DNA of 64,000 nt from Escarpia spicata (Eukaryota; Annelida; Polychaeta; Sabellida; Siboglinidae), in NCBI GenBank assembly GCA_963995525.1, contig OZ023214.1, positions 53,997,339 through 54,061,338 on the forward strand. The letters are read 5' to 3'. This document shows, piece by piece, positions 21,264 through 32,010 of the stretch. Position numbers and translations under genes: made by a program. How positions within the stretch are numbered: position 1 is the first letter of the stretch; the number at the start of each line of letters is the position of its first letter. The notes beneath the pieces were generated by a model. It had not been told where the DNA came from, searched no databases, and saw only the letters and a list, made by a program, of their open reading frames with translations.

Positions 21264-22151
21264 TTGAGAAGTACTGTGATTTATAGTTACTGCAATTTTA
21301 TCATTACTGTGATCTTATTATTATTCTCTTGTATTTATTCATTTTTTTTTTCTTTTGGTGTGATTCCACTAAACATTTATACAACTATTAAAATGTGCTG
21401 CATTCTCGTGTTTTTGTGGGCCAAGTTCCTTTCAAACTGCTTACACTCTGCCCACCAAGCAGACCTAAACTCGCCAGTTGTTGCTGCAACCACTAACCAA
21501 GTGGATATAATCCACAACCTTGGTCTGTTCACAAGACAAAATAAAACTGGAATTTCATTATCCGTAAATTATGGCATGTCTAGCCACTCGGCGCCGCTTT
21601 CGTTACGCATCTTAGGTATGCTCATGATAAGTGGAGACATACAACCCAACCCAGGCCCTCTGTCATGCCAACATGGCCACAGGGATGAGTCATTCTTTCC
21701 ATGTGGTTATTGTGATCTGGGTGTTTCATGGCAGCACAAGGCAATATGCTATGACAACTGTAGCATCTGGTACCTTATTTCATGCATCGAACTTTGCTCA
21801 AATGATTACGAACACATACAACACAGCAGCGTTGATTGGGTGTGTGCCAAATGTGACTCTCACAACTACACAAACTCCTTATCTCATATAAATGACCTAG
21901 TCACACAAAATTATTATAATTCGTTGTCAGACTTGGATGCATCTAATATGTCAATACCATCAGTAGACTCAACATTCAATCCAGAAAGAACAAGCAGCCC
22001 ACAGAAAAGAAATGGTACTCCCGCCTCTAAATCCAAAAGCAGCACGTTTACACCCAGAACCAGAACACGATCCAACAATTCTACTAGTTCACCCAATAGT
22101 TCTAACAAATCCAACCAAACTCCAAACAAGCTAAACAACTGGCGTACATAA
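21264..22151 (+). CDS. CR1 N-terminal ORF: 2A-like peptide then PHD finger
   Basis: The frame encodes 295 residues. Residues 119-132 (21618-21659) read MLMISGDIQPNPGP, the GD(V/I)xxNPGP ribosome-skipping (2A) signature known from CR1-clade elements of several invertebrates. Directly after comes a PHD-type zinc finger (about residues 134-197), with C.H, CGYC, a CSIWYLISC block and a final CAKC. Two ligand positions appear lost: a Tyr stands in KAICYDNC and a Leu in WYLISC, where His is usual. The C-terminal third is low-complexity Ser/Thr/Asn/Lys (about residues 235-295). In this family 2A would separate a leader from the PHD-EN-RT polyprotein. The stop at 22149 separates this part from the endonuclease that follows almost at once. 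Confidence 0.75.
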   Translation: MRSTVIYSYCNFIITVILLLFSCIYSFFFSFGVIPLNIYTTIKMCCILVFLWAKFLSNCLHSAHQADLNSPVVAATTNQVDIIHNLGLFTRQNKTGISLSVNYGMSSHSAPLSLRILGMLMISGDIQPNPGPLSCQHGHRDESFFPCGYCDLGVSWQHKAICYDNCSIWYLISCIELCSNDYEHIQHSSVDWVCAKCDSHNYTNSLSHINDLVTQNYYNSLSDLDASNMSIPSVDSTFNPERTSSPQKRNGTPASKSKSSTFTPRTRTRSNNSTSSPNSSNKSNQTPNKLNNWRT

Positions 22152-22790
22152 ACTGTAATGGCATCTTCAGCATAAAAGCTGAATTAGCTCATTTCATTGA
22201 ATCCACTGACCCAGATCTTCTCATTTTATCCGAAACAAAAACCGACCAAACCATTAAAACATCTGAGTTCCTCCCACCAAACAACAGAGCTTTCCGCAAA
22301 GATCGTAAGCGAGGTGGATGTGAGGTAATGCTAGCCATCAAAGCAAAATACCCTGCAGTGGAGATTGACACACAAGCTGACTGTGAACTAATATGGGCCA
22401 AAATATCATTGAAACATATCCACACATTTTATGCGGGTGCCTTTTACAGGCCACCTGACAATAAAACGCAACCCTTGGATGAACTAGAAAAGGCACTAAA
22501 CACCTTAGCACTCAAGAACTCAAAAAATCACATCTCCATACTTGGGGGAGACTTTAACGCTGGAAACATAAATTGGGAAACCTTACAAGTAACACCTGGC
22601 ACCAGCAACAAAGCCGTCAACAACAAGGTCATTAATATCCTAGAAGAACATCATCTAACCCAAATTTATCGTGCTCCCACACGCGAAGGAAAAATCCTAG
22701 ATCTTTTCTGTACAAACAAGCCAGCTCTAACCAAGCACTCTGATTCCATCCCAGGTATATCAGATCATGCATGAGATTATCCTCACAGAC
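22150..22790 (+). pseudogene. CR1 apurinic-type endonuclease domain
   Basis: Reading on from the stop at 22149, successive frames give AYINCNGI at the start and LLILSETKTD (catalytic Glu). They continue with FYAGAFYRPP, SILGGDFNAGNINW (Asp/Asn motif, about 22540-22580) and GKILDLFCTN. The last motif is PGISDHA (about 22750-22770), the terminal SDH. All main APE-like EN motifs are present, but the frame breaks after SDHA and again in the linker to the RT (22771-23380). In an active element it nicks target DNA for reverse transcription. Confidence 0.75.
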
Positions 22791-23379
22791 TCAAATATTA
22801 GACCTGAGTATACAAAAACCACTTCGTCAAATTCACCTGTTCTCGAAAGCACATTGGATAAAAAGAGGGACATTACATCAACCTTTGGTAATACATATTC
22901 CCAAGAGCATGTCAACCGGTCAGCAAATGAAAACTGGAATGCCCTAAAAGCCCACATTTCTACGATCATTAGCAAATTTGTCCCAAGTAAGATGTCATCT
23001 GTCAGATGGCATCTGCCTTGGCTGACAGCTGCCATCTCCCTTGGCTGACAGCTGCTCTCAAGCGAATGTGCAGAAAAAAACCAGATTATATCAACGCGCA
23101 CGTAAGACCAAATATCATCAAGATTGGGTAAAATTCAAAGACTTAAAACACTTGTTGCCCAAGAGATAAGAAAGGCACACTAGAATTACATCAACGAGGT
23201 TCTATCAACCAGCTTAGAGGCAAATAATACCAGACCTTTCGTATATAAAATCCCAGAGGCAAGAACACTTTGGAATACCTCCCCTGAGGGAGTCTGGCGT
23301 TGCTCACATCGACAGTACAACGAAAGCAGATATTCTAAATAGGCAGTTCCAGTCTGTCTTCACAAAAGATGACGGCACA

Positions 23380-24926
23380 GCCATGCCCAATAACCAAGGC
23401 AAAAGCTTCCCATCCTTAAGTACATTACATGCCGACACTGTTGGTATAAAGAAGCTACTGTCTGACATTAACCTCTCTAAAGCGTCCGGTCCAGATAACA
23501 TTCCCTGTCGTGTGTTGAAGGAACTTGCAAACGAGCTTGTCCCAATTTTCACACTCCTCTTTAACAAGTCACTAAACACAGGGGAAATTAGACTGGAGAA
23601 AGGCAGATGTTATGCCGATACATAAGAAAAGCAATGTCCACGATGCGTCCAACTACAGGCCTATATCATTAATATGTGTAGCGTGTAAACTACTTGAACA
23701 TATCATCTGCTCACATGTCCGTAAACATCTTGATGAGTATGACATTTTAACTCCTGTCCAACATGGTTTTAGAAAACAGCATTCATGCGAGTCACAGCTA
23801 GTAACAACTCTTCAAGATCTGCAAAAATTCAGGGATAGTAAGATCCAAGTGGACTTTGCTATCCTAGATTTCTCTAAAGCTTTCGACACTGTACCCAACA
23901 ACAAACTTCTTTGTAAACTCAGTCATTATGGCATACATGGTAACACACATCGCTGGATAGCTAACTTTCTTAAACACCGTACCCAGAGAGTCCTTGTACA
24001 AGGGAGGTTTTTCGGATAATGTCAATGTCGAGTCAGGCGTGCCTCAGGGTACTGTTTTAGCCCCTCTGTTATTTTTACTATATATAAATGACCTACCCTT
24101 GCAAGTGTCTTCCAATGTCCGTCTGTTTGCAGACGATTGTCTGTTATACAGACCCGTCCAAACACAGACGGACCAGTTGGCCCTTCAAACCGACTTAACC
24201 GCTTTCAATAAATGGGGAAAAGATTGGGGTATGCACTTTAAAGCAATGCGAATCACTAGAACTCTTAATTCAAATGCATTATCCAGATCATACTCACTTG
24301 GCAATTATATACTAAAACAAGTTGATACAGGGAAATATCTTGGGGTAATGGTCACAGACAACCTGTCCTGGTCAACTCATATCTCCCAAACTTGCAACAA
24401 AGCCAATGCCACTTTATCAGTCTTAAGGAGAAATCTAAAATCATGTCCGCAGGTCATAAAAGAAAGAGCTTATATTACCCTTGTCCGCCCCATTTTAGAA
24501 TACGGCTGAGCAGTATGGGATCCACACTTACAAAAAGACATAAACACACTAGAGAAAATACAAAGAAGAGCAGCCCGCTTCGTAAAAGGCGACTTCAATT
24601 ACAATAGCAGCGTAACAAGTATGATAAAAGATTTAGGTTGGTCAAGTCTCGAGGAGAGGAGGAGGAACCTCCGAGTATTACTTATGTTTAAAATCGTTCA
24701 CAATCAAATTGCTGTCCCGTCCATAAACAGTTTAGTACCTGCTGACAGACGCACACGATCTGGTCACCCTTACAAACATAAATACATCAGAGCCAACACT
24801 GAAGAATATAGAAACTCATTTTTTCCCCGCATTTTAACTGTATGGAATATCCTAGAAGCGTCATTGGTTAATGCAAAGGACGCCCCACAATGTAAGGAAC
24901 TGCTAGGCCGTCCGCAATGCTCATAG
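23380..24926 (+). pseudogene. CR1 reverse transcriptase and C-terminal domain
   Basis: Three overlapping frames restore the RT order. KASGPDNIPCRVLKELANEL comes first (about 23480), then YRPISLICVACKLLEHI and QHGFRKQHSC. VDFAILDFSKAFDTV is motif A with its Asp intact, and GVPQGTVLAPLLFLLYINDL follows at about 24035. VRLFADDCLLY is motif C with FADD intact, then KYLGVMVTDNLSW. Frameshifts fall near 23610 and 24010. LEYG is followed by TGA (about 24507) where this family has Trp. The C-terminal part (24621-24926) contains GWSSLEERRRNLRVLLMFKI and FFPRILTVWN. Confidence 0.8.
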
Positions 24927-24988
24927 AGCAACCAACATAATAGGCGCAATACCCACCTGGCATTTGTCGATTATTAAACAGAAACAGA

Positions 24989-26852
24989 AGCTGCTGTGAA
25001 TGTCCGCGCTGCTGATAGTGCAGCCTCTTTATCGCTGTTTCCTACGTCGGCAAGATTCATGAAGTGGCTTGCCCCTTCTGCATAACAACGTTGAAAACAG
25101 TTTTGTTCCCAATTCCAAACAGGGAAGAAACTGAGTAACATCCTGTGAGGGAATGCATGGCAGGAAGTATGTTGCAGAACTGCAGACCGAGTGCAGCACA
25201 AATCGAATGCACAAGTACAAATCGGCGCTTGTCTGTTGTGCTGGTGATGGTGCCAGTTTCAACCCACATGTTGACTGTATTCGCCATTTTGGGAAAGTAG
25301 TATGCAGCAAGCACTAAGACAGCTGTGTCTGGTGACTTAATCATTACGGTTCCTAGAACACCACGTGCTCCGAAGTCTGCATCAGCAAAACCAGCATACA
25401 GACGCATCCTGGTGTCAGCTTCTTCTTGTGTACTGGCAAAGGGTCTGTCTTCTTCTACACCTCGACTACTGATGAATGTCACTACCTCACCATTGGCAAA
25501 GCCTCCAACAACCAGGAGTGTACACGCTGTGTGTGCTTCCAGCCAGTGGGATGCATGACTGACCACATATTCACAAAGAAAGTTCACTAATGATTGCTTG
25601 TTGGATGGAATACTGAGGAACCTTTTCCATGGAGGTACTGGACGCCCACCAATCAACTGGTACTGCTTGCAAGCAGATATTGATCCTGCGCGGCGGTTCC
25701 ATCCAGCAGTTTTCAAAGAATTATCGTCATTATATCTATCAAACACTACGTCAGCTCTCTGAAATGCTGTAAGAAGTTGCCTGAAGTATGCTACCAGTGA
25801 TGCATCAAATGAATTGAATTGGTCCCCCGCCATCATTTGAATTACAGCCATGGCATCCCTAATAAACACAGTGGTTGCAGTGGTGCTTTGTGGTAGTTCA
25901 GACACTCTCTCGCTTTGAGCTTCTAGTTGATGGCCCAGTTCCGCTTTGTCAGTTTTCCGCATTGTATCATCAGCATGAAAGTGGCCATCGACACTGGCCC
26001 TATCGGGTGGACGAGAACGGTGGCCATAGAAACATCATCTCTGCACCTCGCCAACGACAGAGTTCTGCGGAACAAAATTTCTGGACTAATAGCTGCTATT
26101 ACAACACCTCACTTGCCACATTTGAACGTGTTCTTTTTCGCCATGTCGGCAAATGTTTTCAGGCCTGACTTGCTGATGGGGCTGTAGAAGCTGCACGTTT
26201 CACCTGATTCAAGTGCGCCATGCACAAATCTCTCCAGCTTTTCCTCCTCAGCACCTACGATGATGAAGAGCGAATTTTGCACATCCAGTGTTGCATGCAG
26301 CCTCGTAGATAAGTTGACGAGTACATATGGGTGAGATTCAGGCTCGAACGGATTGGTCATGTTGTTAACAGCACGCTTGGTCAGAGCTCTCCCAGTGTGG
26401 ATGCCAGTACTTCTTCAGTCGCTCCAGATTCGATTGAAACTATCTCTGAATCAAACTGTAGAATGCAGTTTTGTAACTGTTGACGACGGTGCCTTTGCTT
26501 TAAGATTAATTTTACACAGGTAGGATGAAAGACATGTTGAATTGTACACGGCCACCTTAGCTATCAAGTCCTCCTCCCATATTGTGCGTATCATGTCCTC
26601 GTCTCCTCTTTGACATGCAGCCTTCTTCAGGTTGGTTGCCCGTTGAAATGTTAAAATTTTATGCAACTTTTTGTCTTTCCTGTGCGATTTCTTCGAACAC
26701 ACAATATAGGCAGACCAATCTGTCGAACCAGTGCTCTTTCTCGTTGCCATACTAGGTATACGTGAATCTGATTGTTGAGAATCAGTGTCATTTGGTGTTT
26801 CCTGTTTGGACAATAGCCTAGTGTGATCCAAGTTTGACTTGCTCGTGTACAT
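24989..26852 (-). pseudogene. FEN/PIN-like nuclease-family gene, N-terminal and nuclease parts
   Basis: Minus-strand gene in three frames. 26852-26451 is an N-terminal module with CSKKSHRKDKKLHKI, a helix and VAVYNSTCLSSYL, a Cys/His pattern common in an expanded invertebrate protein family. 26360-26109 is the middle part (NPFEPESHPY...ISKSGLKTFADM). 25962-25057 is the core. Its acidic motifs line up with a FEN1/XPG-type PIN fold: RDAMAVIQ (D36), VVFDRY (D75), QEEADTR (E180, E181, D183), SPDTAV (D212) and TGCYSVSSLFGIGNKT, the GxD...GIG region. Two expected acids are replaced, Ala at 214 and Tyr at 276. A frameshift near 25060 precedes the last piece (FMNLADVGNSDKEAA) before the CR1. Function as a nuclease is inference from motif order. 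Confidence 0.55.
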
Positions 26853-26869
26853 TTTGAAGCAACATTATA

Positions 26870-27200
26870 CATTTTGGTATAGTATCAGTGGCATATCTTC
26901 AAGGCTATGAAATGCATCTATTAGACGGTGATATAGGCCATTTCCCCTTGTTTTCGCTGCATCCAACAATGATTTCTGCCCACTATTCGTAAGTGTCTGT
27001 ACATTTATGATAGATTTATAGCCAGGATGTCACATATTACTGCACCATTTGGCAACTCTATGACAGGAGTAATTATGATGGGGGAGATACAGGGCTTTCC
27101 AATAATATAACATTTGGGTGTGTGTAGGGGGGCATTTAAATCGGTCTATTAGGCGGTTCTACCGCTCGTCAAATATGCCTAATGTCTGCTGCTATGCCTA
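26870..27200. other. No gene seen
   Basis: Upstream side of the nuclease-family gene; no clear promoter motif or ORF. Confidence 0.35.
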
Positions 27201-27510
27201 ACTAACATTCCACGAGAACAGCTTGCTTTTTAAACATAATTTTTGTAGCATAGGTTTCCATCACCAATGAGGCTCACGTCCACAAATTCGTTGAACGCTT
27301 CCGTTGTAACGATGCTGCTAAGTACACGAGAGAGGCAATGTCGCCATGTAGTTGAAGTGTTGTTGGTGATTCCATAAATCCTCTATGTCCATTGTAGATT
27401 TGCTTAAGTGTTATGTCGCCTGGTCAACAAGTAATTGGAACAGTGGTACGTGTGTTCACTGTGAAGTCGCTTTCCACAAACTACTACCATAGTACTGGTT
27501 TTGTGATTTC
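27200..27510 (-). pseudogene. Coding-like relic, unidentified
   Basis: The minus strand gives two long stretches with few stops: SDFTVNTRTTVPITC, then GDITLKQIYNGHRGFMESP and LHGDIASLVYLAASL. The composition is protein-like. It lies upstream of the nuclease-family gene on the same strand and may be another part of it or a separate repeat. Not recognised. Confidence 0.25.
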
Positions 27511-27554
27511 CATATTTTGCCTGCGATGTACTAGTCTATGTCCAACCTGTTGTA

Positions 27555-27625
27555 TACAACAAAAACAACACTAACAACAACAACAACAGCAGCAGAAGAA
27601 ACGACAACAACAACAACAATACGAA
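27555..27625 (+). repeat. (AAC)n-rich trinucleotide tract
   Basis: AAC/CAA units with interruptions giving Thr-rich reading frames. Confidence 0.85.
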
Positions 27626-27824
27626 AGAATGACTGGCTGGCTCAGAAGGGAAGTAGTTATACACAATTAAATAATTCAAAATTTATTGACCCATCTTTCA
27701 AACAACAAAATACAGCGATTCTTCAAGGAAGACTCATCAGCCTCCCCAACCTCTTATCATACAACGTCTTACGTACTTACATCTCTATCATTACATTTCA
27801 TAGGTACACAAGGATTGACCAGTT

Positions 27825-27839
27825 CTTCAATCCTATACT
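27825..27839 (+). repeat. Target-site duplication, copy 1
   Basis: CTTCAATCCTATACT, identical to 30815-30829. It marks the 3' side of the minus-strand RTE element. Confidence 0.85.
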
Positions 27840-28210
27840 CTTCCTCTTCCTCTTTGTCCCACTTTTATGTGGGGGTCGATGTATGATGACCTTCGCCTCC
27901 ATGTCGCTCGGTCGTACACTTCCTCCCCCGACAGTCCCTTCTCCCTGTGATCTGCCCTCACACTGTCCAACCACCTCCTCTTCGGCCTTCCTCTCCTCCT
28001 CTTCCCTTGCACTTTCATTCCCATCGCTCTCCTTCCTACATAATCCTCCTCTCTTCTCATCACGTGTCCATACCATCTCAACCTACTTTCTTGGACTTTC
28101 TTTGATATTTCCCCCACTTTCGTTTTCCCTCTGATTCTTTCGTTTCTTATCTTGTCAATCTTTGTGTCTCCGCACATCCATCGTAGCATTCGCATTTCTG
28201 CGACATCCAA
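27833..28210 (-). pseudogene. RTE C-terminal region
   Basis: The frame starts MDVAEMRMLRWMCG and continues ESRLRWYGHVMRREEDYVGR and RRRGRPKRRWLDSVRAD. These are the hallmark C-terminal motifs of RTE-like ORFs. Frame-shifted relative to the upstream RT segment. It ends inside the GAGGAA tail, so the real stop codon lies at or just before the tail. Confidence 0.75.
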
Positions 28211-29596
28211 CTTCTTTTCCTGTGTCTTCTTTACCGCCCATGTCTCCGCCCCGTGCTGGCCTTACCACTGTCCTGTACACTTTTCCCTTGATCTTCACGT
28301 TCATTCTTCTGTCACACAGCACTCCAGATACTCTCTTCCAGTTCTTCCACCCGCTCTGCACTCTATGAGTGACTTCCGCATCCAATTCTCCATCATCCGC
28401 CAATGTCGATCCTAGATATTTGAATGTCTTCACTCTCTTCACTGTCTCGCCCTGTAACCGGATCTCTAAGTCATTGTTTTCGTTGCGCCTCAGGTATTCC
28501 GTCTTCTTTCTACTAATCTTTAGTCCTCGCTCTTCCATTGCACTTCTCCATTCCTCTAGCTTCCTTTCCACCTCCTCTCTTCTGGTACTGCACAGCACGA
28601 TGTCGTCTGCAAACAGCATACACCAGGGGGGTTGTTCTTTGATGCCCCGGCCCAACACATCCATAATCAAGTCAAACAGGTAAGGACTCAGTGAGGACCC
28701 CTGGTGCAGCCCCACTCTAACGGTGGTCTTGCCTGTCAGTCCTACACTGCTCTTGACTTGCGTCCTTGCGTCCTTGCGTCCTTGCGTCCTTGCGTCCTTG
28801 CGTCTTCATATGTGTCTTTTACAAGACGTACATACTTTTCAGGCATACCCTGCTCCCGCATACACCTCCAAACCTCCTGTCGTGGCACTCTATCGTATGC
28901 CTTCTCTAAATCAATGAAGACCATGTGCAGTTCCTTCTGCATCTCCCGGTATTTCTCCATCAACTGCCTTGCTGCAAATATAGCGTCCGTTGTTCCTCTG
29001 CCCGGCATAAAACCGAACTGCTCCTCACCTATGCTTGTCTCTTCCCTCAGCCTTCTGTCAATTACCCTTTCGCAAACCTTCATGGTGTGCGACATCAACT
29101 TGATGCCTCTGTAATTGCCACATTCCTGGATGTCTCCCTTCTCCTTGAAAATAGGCACGATGACACTGTCTCTCCATTCCTCTGGCATTTTCTCTTGTAC
29201 GTATATCTTCTGCTTCATATCCCACAGCATATTGACCCCCTCTTCTCCCAAACTCTTCCAGACCTCCACTGGAATTCCATCTGGTCCCATTGACTTCCCA
29301 GTTTTCATTCTTTTCAGTGCCACCTCTACTTCCTCCCTGGTAATTCCTGGTGTTAAGCCTTCATTTGGCACTCCATCGTCAAAATCTGCCCTCGGGTTCT
29401 CTACGTTTAGCAGATTATCGAAATATCCTTTCCACCGATCCTTGATCTTATCCTGTTCCCATAGAACCACTCCTTGTCCATCCTTTATCTGTCTTATCTG
29501 TGTGAAATCTTTGGTCGATTTGTCGCGAGCCTTTGCTATTCTATATATCTTTCTTTCTCCCTCCGGTGTTCCTAGCTCCCCGTACACCTCGTCCAT
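28155..29596 (-). pseudogene. RTE reverse transcriptase, frame-broken
   Basis: 29596-28742 carries the thumb-proximal linker, [52 protein letters not shown] and motif [15 protein letters not shown] (Asp intact). It then runs into an 8-bp repeat that shifts the frame (DARTQGRK twice, then a stop). 28715-28155 resumes with GLHQGSSLSPYLFDLIMDVL, motif C MLFADDIVLCS (FADD intact), KTFKYLGSTLADDG and RRMNVKIKGKVYRTVV. Apart from the repeat expansion and one later shift near 28210 the domain is well preserved. Confidence 0.8.
28757..28806 (+). repeat. 8-bp minisatellite (CTTGCGTC)n inside RTE RT
   Basis: About six head-to-tail units of CTTGCGTC. The unit is not a multiple of 3, so expansion disrupts the RT frame between motif A and the GLHQGSS motif. 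Confidence 0.85.
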
Positions 29597-30764
29597 TGCC
29601 TGTCTTTGATCTTGCTACTTCTTTGTTTGCCTCTTTGTTTGCCTGCCGATAGCTGTCTCTGTCTTCATGCTTTCCTGATGTTTCCCACTTCTTCTTAGCC
29701 TCTTTCTTAGCTCTTATCGCATCCTTCACCTCATCATTCCACCACCATATCTCCTTGTCCCCAGGGGGTCTCTTTCCTGTTGTCATGCCCAGCACCTCCT
29801 TTCCCGCTCTCAATATCACCTTGCTGTTCTCCTCCCACCATTCCTGTACGTTTTCCAACAATCTCCTTTTCTCCAACACTTTCTCCCTAAACTGCGTTTT
29901 TGGGTCCTCTTCTTTCAATCTCCACCACTTGATCTTCGGTGTCACCTGCTCTGGTCTTCTTTTCTTACTACACTTAATCTCCCAGTCCATCACCAGTACT
30001 TTGTGTTGTGCCGCCACACTTTCCCCGTTTATGACCTTGCAGTTCTTAGCTTCTTTCAGATGGGATCTACTACACATTAGGAAGTCTATTTGACTTTCTC
30101 TTCCTCCACTCATGTAGGTCACCAACTGGCTCGCTCTCTTCTCGAAGAAAGTATTCCCTATCGCCAAATCAAATGCCATCGCAAAGCCTACTACCCTTTC
30201 GCCTTCCTCGTTCCTCTCTCCCACTCCCCAGCCACCATGTATCCTCTCAATCTCATCTCTACTCATTCCCACGTGACCGTTTAGGTCTCCGCCTACAATC
30301 ACCCTTTCTCCCTCTGGTATCGACCTGAACTCTTGATCCATCTGTCTCCAGAAGGTTTCCTTCTCCTCCTCTTCACAGCCCACTTGGGGGGCGTACGCGC
30401 ATATGATGTTAATCACCGTCTCACCTAAGCCCAGCCTGACACTCATCAATCGATCGTTCCTTCTGCTCACACTCACTAGGCTATCCTTAAGTTCTTTATG
30501 TAGCACTATCCCCACCCCATTTCGCCCTCGCTCATCTGTTCCACTATATAGCAACTTGCAGTTTTCTCCCAACTCTCTCGCTTTGTCCCCCTTCCACCGA
30601 GTCTCCTGCACACGCAGCACTCCCACCCTCCTCCTCTCCATCAGATCCGCCAACTCCCTTCCCCGTCCAGTCATTGTCCCCACATTCAACGTCCCCACTC
30701 TCATCCGGACTAACCTCTTTAACCGGGACCGCCCAAGGCCCGGTAGCCCTTGTCTACTTTTCAC
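29541..30764 (-). CDS. RTE endonuclease domain
   Basis: The open frame is 407 codons. The N-terminus [16 protein letters not shown] carries the first Asn motif and VQETRWKG the catalytic Glu. [12 protein letters not shown] (Asp/Asn) and SQIDFLMC follow; [11 protein letters not shown] is the terminal His motif. The C-terminal linker [18 protein letters not shown] is where this frame runs out; the RT domain continues in an overlapping minus-strand frame. All endonuclease motifs look intact. In the family this protein nicks target DNA and primes reverse transcription of the element RNA. Confidence 0.8.
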   Translation of the reverse strand: MKSRQGLPGLGRSRLKRLVRMRVGTLNVGTMTGRGRELADLMERRRVGVLRVQETRWKGDKARELGENCKLLYSGTDERGRNGVGIVLHKELKDSLVSVSRRNDRLMSVRLGLGETVINIICAYAPQVGCEEEEKETFWRQMDQEFRSIPEGERVIVGGDLNGHVGMSRDEIERIHGGWGVGERNEEGERVVGFAMAFDLAIGNTFFEKRASQLVTYMSGGRESQIDFLMCSRSHLKEAKNCKVINGESVAAQHKVLVMDWEIKCSKKRRPEQVTPKIKWWRLKEEDPKTQFREKVLEKRRLLENVQEWWEENSKVILRAGKEVLGMTTGKRPPGDKEIWWWNDEVKDAIRAKKEAKKKWETSGKHEDRDSYRQANKEANKEVARSKTGNGRGVRGARNTGGRKKDI

Positions 30765-30814
30765 AGAGGTCAGGCGAGTCCTCTGCGCGTCGCTTACAGG
30801 GTACGCCCTAACTG

Positions 30815-30829
30815 CTTCAATCCTATACT
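30815..30829 (+). repeat. Target-site duplication, copy 2
   Basis: CTTCAATCCTATACT, identical to 27825-27839; 5' side of the RTE element. Confidence 0.85.
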
Positions 30830-32010
30830 AGTTCACCAAAATATTCTATAACATAATCGCCATACAGGCACAAAAGTTCAACACCCTACGGCTGTCTGCG
30901 CGGCACTCGCACTGTAGAGATGCGAGAACATAATGTTTATAAAGAACGATACCACATTTCGTCATTACCGTCAACTTGAGGATAATTCGTCCCTCAGTAG
31001 TCAAGCGAAGTAGTTCTCGCTCGGTTCGTCGGGAATTCCCTCTTCGGGTGTGAATTCTTCATTGTCGCGTAAGCCGTCTACTGTAGCAGTGTTGTTACAC
31101 GAGATGTTACACGGCGTCTACCGCCATCGAGTACACTTTGTTAGACTTCACCTCGCCCCGACACTACAAGAAATAATAAAATAAAATAAATATAATACTA
31201 AAATATTCTTATTCCTTGGTGTGTAACGTACACACTTCATATCACATGTTTTTCCATCGACACCACATACATATGTAGCTAATGTTCGCCATAGATATAT
31301 ACATATCCGGACCCAATATTCAATCAGTAATAAACAACCCCACCACCTTACGTATTCTAAGTCCCAACAAACTATGCACCAATAACCATTATCTGTGACA
31401 CCTTAATACAACCTGTGTTCGCTTCTTGTTACTATCTAACATTCATATAACAGAGCGATGATTCGCCACCCCGCATAAATCTCGAGATACCAGTATCATC
31501 GCGCTGACCATATTCATTTATTATTGACCACACCCTTTGACACAATTATAACAATGTAAAAACCAGATGTTTAAGCCAATACCTCAAATCTAACATTCAC
31601 TCATAATATATATTCCACATACCTCCGGTATTTCTTCTACTCTATATATGCATGGAGAAATTCAACGTCAAAGTCACTACTGGGTAAAGATTTCATGTTA
31701 GCCAACCGCACCATAATGGTTTCTCTCCACATAAGATAACATAACATTTCTTTTCTCTGTCAGGTTCTGGACTGGTCTGTTCTATTCTAACCTTCAAACT
31801 TCAGTACCTCCACCCTATACCTAGTATCAGTCATGTGATCCCTGCTGATGCTGATGTCATTGTAACAATTTCAACACCATCCGATAGGTGATACTCTAAA
31901 TCAACAAGTATAAAATCTTCATTATAACGACATCACTATACGCCGTAATATTATCCCATTTAAACTTACGTCCGTATCACCATATTCATATGGAACTGCC
32001 AATCCTGAAC
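30830..32010. other. No gene seen
   Basis: AT-rich unique sequence with short A-rich and CACAAC-rich patches near 32010-32060. No conserved frame found. Confidence 0.4.

Larger units (their letters stand above)
20605..24988 (+). mobile_element. CR1-type LINE with PHD finger and 2A-like motif, near full length
   Basis: The element comprises a 5' region (about 20605-21263, extent inferred), ORF1 or the N-terminal part (21264-22151), endonuclease (22150-22790), RT (23380-24510) and C-terminus (to 24926). The end at about 24965-24988 is a short AAACAGAAACAGAAG repeat, a CR1-style 3' terminus. The 3' end abuts nuclease-gene sequence exactly where that gene's codons resume on the other strand, so this CR1 is an insertion into that gene. 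Several frameshifts and a TGA replacing a Trp codon at about 24507 show it is no longer autonomous. Confidence 0.75.
27840..30814 (-). mobile_element. RTE-type LINE with intact target-site duplication
   Basis: The element is a 2975-bp insertion between two identical 15-bp sequences. Reading minus, it starts at 30814 and encodes an endonuclease (30764-29541), RT (29596-28155) and C-terminal region (28210-27833). It ends in a short GAGGAAGAGGAAG tail at 27840-27852 directly against the duplication. Frames overlap with few lesions, so insertion is recent relative to the other LINE relics. The compact EN-RT layout and a C-terminal RLRWYGHVMRREEDYV motif fit the RTE clade. Confidence 0.8.

Noticed and set aside
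28369..30831. Several + frames of 100-164 codons
   Set aside because: Antisense shadows of the RTE EN-RT coding region.
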